Shown here: one piece after another, positions 36,459 through 48,000 of the stretch
Numbering within the stretch: position 1 is the stretch's first letter
Layout: each line of letters begins with the position of its first letter
Assembly (NCBI GenBank): GCA_947034885.2
Contig: OX344750.2
Span: forward strand, 12,146,053 to 12,210,052
Length of the DNA: 64,000 nucleotides
Source: Thuidium tamariscinum
Taxonomy: Eukaryota; Streptophyta; Bryopsida; Hypnales; Thuidiaceae
Reading direction: 5' to 3'
The notes under the pieces: model-generated
What the model was told of the DNA's origin: nothing
Databases searched by the model: none
Seen by the model: the letters and a program-made list of their open reading frames with translations, nothing else
Position numbers and translations under genes: made by a program

Positions 36459-37176
36459 AGATGATTGCAAGAAACACCTGTACTATTTGTTGCATTTTGC
36501 AATGGTACTCATAATTTATTTTGGAGTATTTTAAAATTAGAAAACTAATTTTAAAATTAAAAAAATATGATTTATATATACACTTTTAGGATGAAGGTAT
36601 CCAAAGAAGGAAATGCATAGAAAAATTCTCTAAGCAGTAGAACTTGAAAAGTGCCAAACCTCAAGATAATAGCTACTTGGATGTTCAAATTAGTTAAAAA
36701 TAGTAAAAAAAAAGTGAATAGAAAGAAGAAAAATCGGCCATTTGTAACAACTCTTTAGAGATGGTCATTCACCAAAAAACTTACCAAAATAACACTTTAT
36801 ATGTTTCAAAATGCAAGCAAAAAGAAGCTCACTTTTTAGACTTCCACACCACATAAAATAAATTATTTTTGAAATTCCTTTGGCCATTAGCTAATAGCTA
36901 CAAGTCTACTAGAAGACCACCACATCCAAATTTCACCTCAAAATTCATTTTTTTGGGTACTATATAGTACTAAAACCTCCAAATTGTCAATTGTGACATT
37001 CAATTGGGATTTATTTTTGGATCAATTATGAAATTAAATAAAGAGTACAATAGTCATGAGTACCTTCTCTATAAATCATGAGTCATTTGGAGCCAAAACA
37101 CAAAAGTTATGGTCAAAAAATAGATCAGCATGTGACTTGTGACACAAAGTAGTACAAGCGTTTCTTGCAATCACCC
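36459..37176 (+). mobile_element. GGGTGATTGC-family transposon, copy F
   Basis: 718 bp, ends AGATGATTGCAAGAAACAC and CGTTTCTTGCAATCACCC, flanked by TCTA/TCTC (one mismatch). It starts only 79 bp after copy E, so D, E and F form a cluster. Confidence 0.87.
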
Positions 37177-38330
37177 TCTCCATTGCATTTATGTTAACAT
37201 CTATTGTGGCTATAATTTATGTTGACCATGTTAATATGAGTGTAAATTTGCCCTCTACAAAGGCCCCCGTAATGAATGTACTGTAACAAGGTGCTGGTAT
37301 GGATCCATTTCACATTTGACAAAGGTGGCATAGCACTCAGTGCCTTGTTTAGGCACTTCAAAAGAACTTACTGGTGGTGATGCTCTAATTAACAACATCG
37401 TCATACTATCTATGGTGTTTACAAACTGTGTCTTTTCTCCCCCCCTCCTCGCAAAGTATGAAAAGATTTTGGTGTCCGTTGATGGTTATCATCCACGGTG
37501 CATGGGGCCCTCTTACCAATGAAAAGATTTTGGTGGGAGGATACTAATCAAAGGTTTTACAAATATACAATTTAATGTTCAAAGGATGCACATTCTTTTC
37601 TTAACATTACTTGATCATTCAAATCTTTTTTAACATCTTTCTTCCCTATTAGTACATGATCATTACTCTTGCTTTAATTATTGTTGTTCTTGCTACTTAA
37701 TGTGGAGTACATTTGAGTGATGAATATGTTATTCTTTATAATCATTAAAAAGAGTTCAAATGTCATGGCAATGATCCTCTGAACAAGCAATATTTGCAAG
37801 TACTATATAAAGTTTTTAATTTTTGAAATCTATTTTAATGCAACATGCTAAAACCTATGATTTTTTATTTTTTCTTATTGTGCAATAAGCCAACAACACT
37901 AAGTTCTTTATGGAAGGAGACGAAGCAAACCAAAATACAAAAAGTAGGCCAACGATGAAACATAGGACCTTAAGTGTTTCACTAAGTTGTTAGCTATTAT
38001 ATTCTTTTGGAATCTTGAGCCAACTACCTATTGTTTTGTATTTTCTTGAAATTCAGTAATTTTGATATCATTTTCGAAATTAGAAAACCAACTTGATGCA
38101 TGTAGAAAAAGATTTTGCACTACAATGTCATGTTAAGCAATTTGCATCACTCTATGTAGTATTTGGAGGTAAATTAGAAGATTTAGGGTTTGGCAATTTG
38201 TATCTTGGTTTGTAAGTATGTTGATTCTTTCAATTGAATTGTGGTAGAATGAAGTTCTTGTGAATTTTGAATAAGGAATTCAGTATTACAGTATGTTTGA
38301 AATTTTGAATGTTGACATTTTATGATGGTT

Positions 38331-38331
<1 letters not shown>

Positions 38332-38383
<52 letters not shown>
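38332..38383 (+). repeat. (ATT)n microsatellite, ~17 units
   Basis: 52 bp of uninterrupted TAT/ATT repeat. Confidence 0.97.
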
Positions 38384-38947
38384 TGATTGTCTTCGTTATT
38401 CTTGTTGTTAATGCTTTTTTATTCACTTGTTTTTGTATTTATAATGCTTTCTTTGTCATTTGTAAACAATATAAGAGCGTGAAGGGACAACTAAGGAGAA
38501 TGAGACATGAAATTGAAGACGAAGTTGTTGAAGAAATTAGGGTTTTATACCCTTTCTATAAATCATGTATGATTTTCATTGTTTTTGACATGGTTCCTCA
38601 CTATCTATGGTGACTATATGTGTACAGTTTATAGGTTGTCTACAAAAGATAGCTCCGTCAATTTCATGTTGTAGGTAGAGTAGTGCAGTGGTAGATGGAG
38701 GTTCATTGTAGCAGGACGGGGTAGCCGTTTTTGAAAACTTTGATAGCCTACCAGAAAGTGACACGTGTATAATATTAAATAATTAATATATTTATTTGGA
38801 AAACCCCTTGTGAGTGACTACTCACTCTAAGTACAACCTACAATTACTATACACTCATGAAGCTTCTGGATCTAGGACTGCAAGTAACTGAACAATAATA
38901 AGACCCTGTTTCTTCCCTTTCCAGACTGAAATAAAACCATATTAACC

Positions 38948-39055
38948 AACTTTTTTTTTTTCATGCAAATGAATTGAAATGGATTTTCATTGCAAATTAA
39001 AGAGAAAATACGAAATCGGCCAGCCAAATGAGGTCTGGTCGGGAACAACCACAAT
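38948..39055 (-). mobile_element. LINE-type 3' end fragment with poly(A) tail
   Basis: The minus strand has CGACCAGACCTCATTTGGCT, GCAATGAAAATCC and an 11-A tail. The short frame TRPHLAGRF...CNENP is shared in part with the copy at 29217. 5'-truncated and not coding. Confidence 0.68.
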
Positions 39056-39144
39056 GACAACAACGATCAACCACTCTTGGCTCTTCCTCGATCAAGAGCC
39101 AAAGTAAATTATAAGTTCACAACCGACACTGTTTCCCAATGATG

Positions 39145-39338
39145 CACAGGAACTCATATCATGTTCCAGGTGTTGATTCCCGGTGAGTCTCGTTTTTCCC
39201 ACTAAACTTTAAAATTTGACACTTGTAAAAACTTTACTAATTACAGTAATTTTGGACACGTGTTACAACTACACATACATAGGGAAAAACGAGACTCACC
39301 GGGAATCAACACCGGGAACATGATATGAGTTTCCTGTG
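39145..39338. mobile_element. 194-bp inverted-repeat element at the edge of the gene island
   Basis: Arms of about 57 bp (starting CACAGGAACTCATATCATG and carrying CCCGGTGAGTCTCG) pair with only about three differences around an 80-bp AT-rich centre. No clear target duplication, so the family is unassigned. Confidence 0.7.
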
Positions 39339-39807
39339 AGACGCAGGGATCCCTTTCCCATCGCTAAAGAAGTGACCCTTCACCAGTGAACAATATTGCC
39401 TTAAATGGCTCCTCAGTCAATCCTTATGGGAGGACCATTTGCTTGGTTATGATGAGGGGAATGAAGGTCTACAGCTAGCCAGATGTCCCCATGTCAGGGA
39501 TGGTAATTAGTACGGGGAAACGACTAATGTTAATTTTTTTTTCGAACTATTAGCGCGAGCCACTGCAATGACTGCATTAAAAATCAGGTGAATGTGAAGT
39601 TCGCAGGCACTTACTCGTCTCCGAACCTGCGAACGTTTCGTCCACAAGACCACCTCCTGAAGTTTTTGACTTCACTTCCAAGTCCAATTGTTACATTCGT
39701 GATTTGGGAATCAAGTCTTTCCAGATACCAGCAATTTTCCACAGCAGATGCCTTTTTCTGGACCCTGAGATCTACGCTAATCCTAGTTATTAGGGTCTGT
39801 GAGAGTC

Positions 39808-39848
39808 GCACCGATGTAATCAAGTTCACCGATGTAATCAAGTTCAAC
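39808..39848 (+). repeat. Two tandem 19-bp units
   Basis: CGATGTAATCAAGTTCACCGATGTAATC pattern: the 19-bp unit ACCGATGTAATCAAGTTC occurs twice, ending at CAACG. Confidence 0.85.
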
Positions 39849-40159
39849 GAGGGTTGGGTTCAGTTGTAATTTCGCAACGTGGGAGCCTCCTACAACGTGG
39901 GCTGGCTGGTGAATTGGTGAGGTTAGTACGGAGAATTTGACTATTTTCGATCCAAATATTAAGGTCGGGAAAACTTGTGGCTGCACGTGGCTGCGCATGC
40001 TGGCGGAGGGTGCATGCTCTGTACGTACTATTCAATCAAAATGCAAGGCCCACCCTCGACATTCTGTAATTGGCAAAGGAGGAGGAAAGGAGGATTTGAC
40101 TGCTAGTCTGCAGACTTTATTCCAAGCATTGTTTCACCAGAATGTTCGTGGATCGTCTG

Positions 40160-40167
40160 TATATAAG
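40160..40167 (+). promoter_or_regulatory. Candidate distal TATA box upstream of the diterpene synthase
   Basis: TATATAAG lies in a GC-richer stretch, about 1.9 kb before the synthase ATG. A perfect G-box (CACGTG) is at 39984-39989, about 170 bp upstream. A possible non-coding first exon would run from about 40190 to 40692, where TTGAAG is followed by GTCAGT. An intron could then end near 41988. This would make a long spliced 5' UTR with upstream ATGs; it could instead belong to an unrecognised transcript. Confidence 0.4.
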
Positions 40168-41540
40168 TTTGGGATTTCTTGGTTCGTTCTACAGTAGTAC
40201 TGCGAAGTAATCTCACGCTCACAGCAGTGGAACTGAACGGATCCTCCCTGCAGCGGTGACCCAATACAAGTCTTCCAAAAACTAGGTGTGAGCTCAGCAG
40301 CTCATGCACTCAGATTGTGATTCTTGTAACTACAAAACTCACTACCTGTGATCGATTCCTTCGAGGATTTGGCAATCCTGTGGATTCCTCCAAGTGCTGT
40401 ACATATTATATTATTGTACTCCGCGTCGGCTGTACAGTACGCACACAGCAGTTAACTGGCAGTGAGTTGGCGATCGTCGATTTCAGGCAGTTCCTGTCAA
40501 CAGTACTCTCTGTCCACGCCCATTGCTTTGTGTGCCAGGGAGATTATCCGCTCTCTGCATCTCTCAATCCATCTTTCTCAACCCGTGCTGCAGGACGAAG
40601 CTCTCTGCGCCCGTGCAGAAGAACATTCGAACATACTACCGAGGCGAGCATTGACCCGTGGCTCACAAAACCTGATGGAGTTAATTTGAAGGTCAGTGAA
40701 CTCGAATACTAATTCACGATTGGATGTTTTTTTTTGCTTCTTGTGTATCTGTGGTAGAATTACTAATGACGTAGGAGTCTCTAGTTATCGATAAAACTTT
40801 AGGTGTTCATGCAGCTAGTACATGAAAGGTGCATTGCTACCAGCGATACTCCTGCCTTGTGTGCCGACTGGAGTACTAGAGTTTTGCAAGAGTTATTACG
40901 TCTGATATTTCCAACGCATTTGGCATTGGGGTGGGCCGGTGGGGGTTCGTTCTGAAGTCCCGTGGAAATGATTCAAAAGTCTTCACGTCACTGAAATTTC
41001 CACAAGGCTTTCTGACGCCAGTTGCTTCAGGAGGGTTTTAGAGTGGCATACTCAACTTGAGAATTGTGGGCAGTCGTCATTGGTGCTAGCTAGCTTGACC
41101 CTGGTCCGCCGCTCTTGGCCTTAGCGTTCACTACCCCAGTAAACCCACACTTCGAGCATCGACATTGAAAGGCATAGTTACCCTGTTCGTGAGCTGAAAA
41201 CTGTTACAACTGGCATACGTAAGCAATTTCTGGCAGATTGGCATGTAGATTGAGACGTGTGGATGTGTTCTAGATTTTACGGGTTTTGTTTCTGATCAAA
41301 GACGTGAGAAGTCCTGAACTCATTCTGTGGATTGGAAATGGATGACCGCGAATAAAAGGTAGTAAAGAGACGTAGGGGAAAAGTGAGTTGAACTTCGTTT
41401 TCAGTTATTGACAGACATCTAATTTTTTGGCTCTTAGTTAGATAGTCAAACCGCTCGATATAGACACAACACAATTCTCCAGATTCACTCTGTCGACCAA
41501 AGGTTGTGCCAATGTCCCAGTCTTCATTGTCATCTGGTCT

Positions 41541-41684
41541 CAAGGAGATTATATGGGTTTACTACGTAGTGAACTCACTACCATTACCACATCCGAAAGA
41601 GGTAAAATCAGTACCATTACCACTTCGGAGGTGGTAATGATAGTGAGTTTACCACCTGGATAGTGAACCCAAATAATCTCCTTG
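41541..41684. mobile_element. 144-bp inverted-repeat element upstream of the diterpene synthase
   Basis: Arms of about 50 bp start CAAGGAGATTATATGGG and end CCCAAATAATCTCCTTG. They meet in a centre containing two CCATTACCAC/GTGGTAATG motifs. It lies about 0.4 kb before the synthase start codon. No target duplication seen. Confidence 0.68.
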
Positions 41685-42016
41685 TGGGTTGGAATGGCGT
41701 CAAAATTGTGGCATTCAAAAATATGCTCAGTGCGGGGCACAGTGCTCTGTCATTCAAAACTAGCACTGTCTGGATCTAACGTTCTAGACAGGCAACTGAA
41801 AATTGCCCATTTCTTGATATACTGCGACTTTAACGAGTACCATAAATTTCCGTTTCGGTCTAACTTCTCTGCTTGTTCAAGTCGCCGAGCTAATGATTTT
41901 CTCGAAAAGGAAATTGGCAGTCTATTAACAGTGCCTGTACCGTTCGATCACTCAGGTGCAAGAAGGCGACTGTAAAGAACAAAGCAGGAGATTTGAATTC
42001 GTCTCCTGATCATCAA

Positions 42017-42024
42017 CTATATAG
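42017..42024 (+). promoter_or_regulatory. Candidate proximal TATA box of the diterpene synthase
   Basis: CTATATAG lies 53 bp before the predicted start codon at 42077. That spacing would give a 5' UTR of roughly 25-30 nt, short but usable. It competes with the candidate at 40160. Confidence 0.35.
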
Positions 42025-42076
42025 CTTGGGAAGCTGTTCAGAGACCTGTTCAAATTCTGAACTTTGACTGGACAAG

Positions 42077-45000
42077 ATGGCCTCCGGTTTGGTGCACAAC
42101 AGCACTTTCATTGGGAAAAATATTGCCTCCCTGGAATGCATCCGAGGCCAACCTCTTCGGCTTCCAACCGCTTCGTTTCCTGTTGTCCTGCAGAAGCCAT
42201 ACTTGCAAGCTGTTGAAGCGGTCCTCCGACGCTCTCCGGGTAACTGATCCTCGTGAAGAAACACGTGATATATTACGAAGTCAAGCGATTTATTATGTGT
42301 ATAGTGAACTGATCCAGAATGCTGGTCTTCTTTGACAGGTAACAGCTCGAACAGCCGAGTGCCGTTAACACAGTCTACTGAGTCTAGCAACAGTGTCAAA
42401 AACAGACACTTGCACGCGGCCCCTCCTATTCAGGAGACTCCAGGTAAAGTCAATCTTTTGGGAAGAAAGTACGTCACTGTCCTATTATCACCAGTACCAA
42501 AACTCGCGAGCTAGGGATCAAAGAGACTTAATTTTTAGTAGCGTCTGTTTCAGCTATTTCCATTAACAATCCACATTAGGAGTAAACATCAAGTCTCAAG
42601 TGTGACACGAGTTCACCCTGCAAATCGTTAAATCTCTTTGTAGATGTAGATTTTCCGGTGAAAATTGTAGAACAAACGACCCAATGTCTTCTCCCTAGCT
42701 AGCTGGAACAAGTCCGGCTGTCAGAATTTGACTCGAGACTCTTACTGTAACAGAATCCAAACAGAAATATTACAACGAAATCCAGACTTCCAATTTGAAC
42801 GCATCGGAATTATGGCTGGAGACTTTACAGAAGGCCGAGCGCTTCTCCCAGGTACGCAATGAGTCCATTTTAAATTGTAATTATAGTAAACGTTCCAGTA
42901 GTTTAAACTTTGCACCGACTTCGTCGAATTGGCCTCTTTCGAAGTGCTAGCTAATCTTGTGAGTTTAAAGTTCCCAAGCACTCAAGCAGTCTAAGTTTTC
43001 AGTTGAATGGATTCCACTGAAGATCAAACACGACGTTTGTAAATACCCGCGATCTGAGTTTTCTACCGGTTTCTGACGATTCAATGTTGTGTGTGAATTT
43101 GTCAGAAGCCGACTGAAAATGAGCAAATGAACGAGTGGATCGAGGAAATCAAAGACTTCTTCCGGAACATGAGTTTGGGTGAAATCTCCGTGTCTGCGTA
43201 CGACACAGCGTGGGTGGCAAGAGTCCCTGCGTTGGATGGATCCCCAGGGCCACAGTTTCCAAAGTGTCTGCAGTGGATTGTGGATCACCAGCTTCCGGAT
43301 GGCGATTGGGGGGAGCCTGCCTTGTTTCTGGGCTTCGATCGGGTGTGCAGCACGCTGGCGTGCATCATCGCCTTGCAAATCTGGGGTGTGGGAGCTCAAA
43401 ACGTCGAGCTTGGTATGCACCAGGATTAATATTTGAAAACTTGGAAAAAATGGACTATTCCATGAAAAATGGATTCCATCTCTTGCAAATTTCATGTCAT
43501 GATCTCTATCCTTTCCTCTTTCACCTTCTCTTTTTGTTTTCTTGTAGTTTCTTGTTCTTGTTTTGCGTTGTACAATGTGAATGCTGATGAAGATCAAATT
43601 TTGAAGACCAGAGTCGATGCCATATTCGTCAGTGCCAATAAATGTAGAACAATTTTTAAAAGAAAAATGCATAACAAAACAATTGGTGTGTAGCAGTAAT
43701 CGAATCAACTTGAGTAGTTAGATTCACAAAGTGGGAAATTACCAGGTAAAGAGGAAACAACAGCTAATCTTGTGAAAGCCGTGAATGACTGGGCGGGGGG
43801 CACAAAGCCCCCTTCACTTAAACACAACAAATCAAATGAGAGTGGCCGGCACAGTGAAGTGCCAAACCACACCATCTGAGTTACAGAGTAAAGGAGACCA
43901 CAGAGTCTCAAACTGCGATTTAGCACTGTCAAGCTAAACGTTCCTTCAGTTGTTCTTGATTCTAGAGCTATGTGTTTCCTAATGGATATGCCTGCATGAA
44001 TGGTGGAAACCATGTGGACCCCATCCTTTTGGCTTCGTATTTTGTGTTACATCTTTCTACCCAAAGGTGCCAAATTGAAAAGGATCTCAATAAATCCCAT
44101 GGCTGATAGGCATAAACATATCTGCCTAAGACAGACTCCCTACCTGTGTTAATCCTGCCTAAAAGAGCTTGTTGAACACCAGCTAATCTGATTCCAACAT
44201 TCACAAAAGATCAATTAGATTAGTCTGTGTGTTATAACTGCTGGAGCGGGGAACTACCTCAGCAACTTATATTAGAGTTAAAAAATTGCTGATTAAAATA
44301 GCCCACGGTTGCTGTACGAAAAGAACGAATATAATTTGAACCCCCTAACTAGCCTAGACTCAAGGGAGCCCGATATTAAAGGGACCAAAGTCGATTTCGT
44401 TAATTGCACTAGCGGTATTCCACTAATTCGGTACTTCTATAAATCGTGGCTCAAAAATAAATCTACACGTACCGTTGCTTTGAAAGCTTTGTGTACCTTT
44501 GTGCAGAATTTAACGACATTGACGACTGCTTACACACTTCAATATTTTCCAAGTGGTTGCAGAAGTTGCTCACTAGTTGAATCTACTTTACCACCTGGAC
44601 CAAGACCTGGACGGAATTAATTAATCTTATTTCTGACATATGTGTGGGTTTGGAACCATGCAGGAGTGAAGTTCTTGCAATCAAACATCCAAAAAATGGA
44701 AGACGACGACGAATCTCACATGCCGATTGGATTTGAGATTGTGTTTCCTGCTATGCTCGACGATGCCAAGGCCCTGGGACTGGATTTACCCTACGATGCC
44801 CCAATTCTCAAGCAGATCTCGGCTGAAAGAGAGAAGAAAATGAGCAAGTGAGTAGTTTCATTGAAGAATCTCATTCTTGCCGGTAACTGGAATTTAAATT
44901 CCTGAAGCACTTGTACAACTTACTAGTATGGTCTAGTTTGGGGAATATTGCCATACATGGGAATATTGCAAAGTGATCTGCACTTGGTTCACCCTCCAGG

Positions 45001-48000
45001 AGAATTTTCCAAGCACATCTCCTAACATTGCACAAGATGTCCGCATGATGTGGCATGTTGCCAAAATTTGTTAAATATGGCAGTGTTTTAGAGCGTCGAC
45101 ATTTGGGACTCTCAAGTGTTCAGGGCTTGAAAACTAGGACGAGTGTAGATCTAAATTTCGAGAAAGTGCCAATCTCTTGAAATTTCGCCATTTTAACGAA
45201 TTTGGACTTCCAGATGCTGGTATCTTGAAAGTAGATTGCGTTAAACTGGCAGAAGTTTCTGACTTTGCTCTTCCTGAATTGTGAAATCTGCAACATTCCT
45301 AGCTTTTAGAGCTCTGTGTAGTCGTATGTCACAATCTCGTTACCCAAAACCGAAATTTGTCAATATTGACAGTATCGTGTGTGCGTGATTGTCTGTGTGT
45401 GATTAGGATCCCACAATCGCACGAAATTTGTCAATATTGACAGTACGTACTGAAATGTGTCGTGTACATGCGTGATCATCTGTATGTGATTAGGATCCCC
45501 ATGGAGATTGTGCACAAGTACCCGACGACTCTGCTGCACTCCCTGGAAGGTCTCCACAAGGACGTGGACTGGACCGAGCTCCTGAAGCTGCAGTCGGCGA
45601 ATGGCTCCTTCCTGTACTCGCCGGCTTCCACGGCGTGCGCGCTCATGTACACCGGAGACCCCGAGTGCCTGCGCTACTTGGAAGATGTTCTGGCCAAGTT
45701 CAACCACGCGGTGCCCAACGTGTACCCCGTGGACTTGTTCGAGCGTCTGTGGATTGTGGACCGCCTGGAACGCCTGGGCATATCTCGCTTCTTCCAGCGA
45801 GAAATCAGAGACTGCCTCCTATATGTGTACAAGTATGGTACTTCGATCACTTCAATAACTGTAACCCGGGATGACTTGTATCAACGTGTCTCAGAGATGC
45901 ATTTTCAGCGATAGGTTAAAATCGCTGTCTTGCTGTCACTTCTTCGCATGTACCTTAGTTCATCAAAATTATTGCTCTTCCCAGATCTCAAGTAAAAATT
46001 AGACTAGGATGGTGCCAGCAGTGGGATCAGGAAACTGAAACAAAGAATGCACAGAAGGAATCAATGTGGAAATTGGGCACGTCTCTTTTCGTGTGTGTCC
46101 GAATTACATTCCTTGGATATGCATGCAGTGTATCTAATCCTATCATCATTGGACATGGACTGTACGTACAATTCTTCAAATATGCCATAGGTGGACATTT
46201 CTGATTTCTCCTGAGATGTCTTTGATCGTAGCACCACCGTGAATGATGACCCCGCTGGAGGTAGTTTGTTCTACTGACTTGTGAATGATGAGTCTGTTGC
46301 GTAGAGCTACTTACTGTAAGCTAGACTTTTAGACACGTTCTCATGTCAGATTAGTTAAAGATGGCGGGATTATAAGGGATCGACACTTCTCTAGTTGTTC
46401 ATTCGGAACCTCAGAATCTCAGATCTCTACCCCTCCTACTTATATGTCAGTGCTAGAGCTATCCAATTGAAAGTCATATTTTTTTGCTTTTGGATACACG
46501 TACGTACAGTCACCGTTATAACGTATCTGGCCACAGAAAGGAGTGCAAAGCAACGAAGCAAAACTTGGAAATGTTATCTTTCTAAAACATTCAATTTGGA
46601 CGTCATTCAGTTAGGCTGATTGAAGCGAAGAGTTCATGTGCTAAGTTCTCTTGTGGGTTGCTGCAGATATTGGAAGGACTACGGCATTGGCTGGGCCAGC
46701 AACTCCACAGTGCAAGATGTGGACGACACGGCCATGGGGTTCCGTCTGCTGCGCACGCACGGCTTCGACGTCAACGAAGACTGCTTCCGCCAATTCTACA
46801 AGGACGGCGAGTTCTTCTGCTTCGCTGGGCAGTCCGGCCAAGCGGTGACGGGCATGTTCAACCTCGCTCGAGCCGCGCAAACCCTGTTCCCCGGAGAAGC
46901 CCTGCTCCAGAAGGCCCGCCGCTTCACTCGCCAGTTCCTCCTCGAAAAGCACGAGAAGCAAGAATGCCATGACAAGTGGATCATCACCAAGGATCTCGCC
47001 GGCGAGGTACGTGGGCAGAATGACGTTACCTAATGATTTCACCAAGCGTTTCTTTTGGGAAAGACCGTACGTAACCGTCCATTACAGTGCAAGACGGAGA
47101 TAGGAACATGCCTGAGCCTAATCCGGGTCCCTGGAATTGAATCACTTCGAGTGCTGTCAGAGAAACTTAAAGGACCCAGTTCTATAAATCATTTCACAGC
47201 TTGAGTAGGGAATAGAGACCGACATTCCAAGCTAGCCGTGAAATCCATGGACGTTGCTCTGTGGAATTGGGTCTAAAAACTTTCTGGATTTCCTGTTGTA
47301 CTTTCGGACATGATCACGCTTTTTCAAAGATTTTGGTTGTTAGAGATCTCAGGTTCAAGACAGACAATTTCGTGGGTATACACGAATTTAACGAATTCGA
47401 CCATGTTCGTGAAAATGTCGGATTTTCGGACACTAAATTGGCCTGAACCGAGAAAAAGGAGAGGCTCAGCTGAACCTTGTGCTTCTAGTTTCCTATGTCA
47501 ATAGTTTCAATTTGCCACCTCAAAAGTCATCTAAGCACATGAATAGTCCTTGTTGTTAACGCTCTGTTGAAGTACTTAAAAGTAATAGTTTTCGGAGTTT
47601 CCAGTAGTACTTGAATGTGGCATTTATGGAATTTGAAAATCCGCCATTTCACCAATATGGCACCCACTACCGACACCCCAAGATTTTCTGCATACTCTTT
47701 CCAGTATGAGATATTCGTGAAATCGGCGCAGTTTCAGTCGCGCGACGCTTGAGAGAAAATTCAGTCCTAGAATGTAGTGCTGGAAAAACCTTGTGATCAG
47801 ACAGCTCCGGCCATTTGCACGTTGCAAATTTTGCACATGGTCTTAAGAAGCATTCCATGTGTAACCATATGTATGTATTTCTAACGATAGACTGTGCATC
47901 AAATTTTGGTGCAGGATGGTGCAGGATACAATACATGTGACTGAAGATTATGCAATATTTCTAACCGAAGATGTATTGTGCAATATATCCTTCAAAATAT

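Noticed and set aside
40317-40712. A 131-residue frame upstream of the synthase as an extra N-terminal exon
   Set aside because: The synthase already has a complete plastid-type N terminus from 42077, and nothing in this frame resembles the family. It is kept only as possible 5' untranslated exon sequence.
42965-43708. A 247-residue open frame on the minus strand
   Set aside because: It is antisense to exon 4 of the diterpene synthase, whose + frame has family motifs and correct splice sites.
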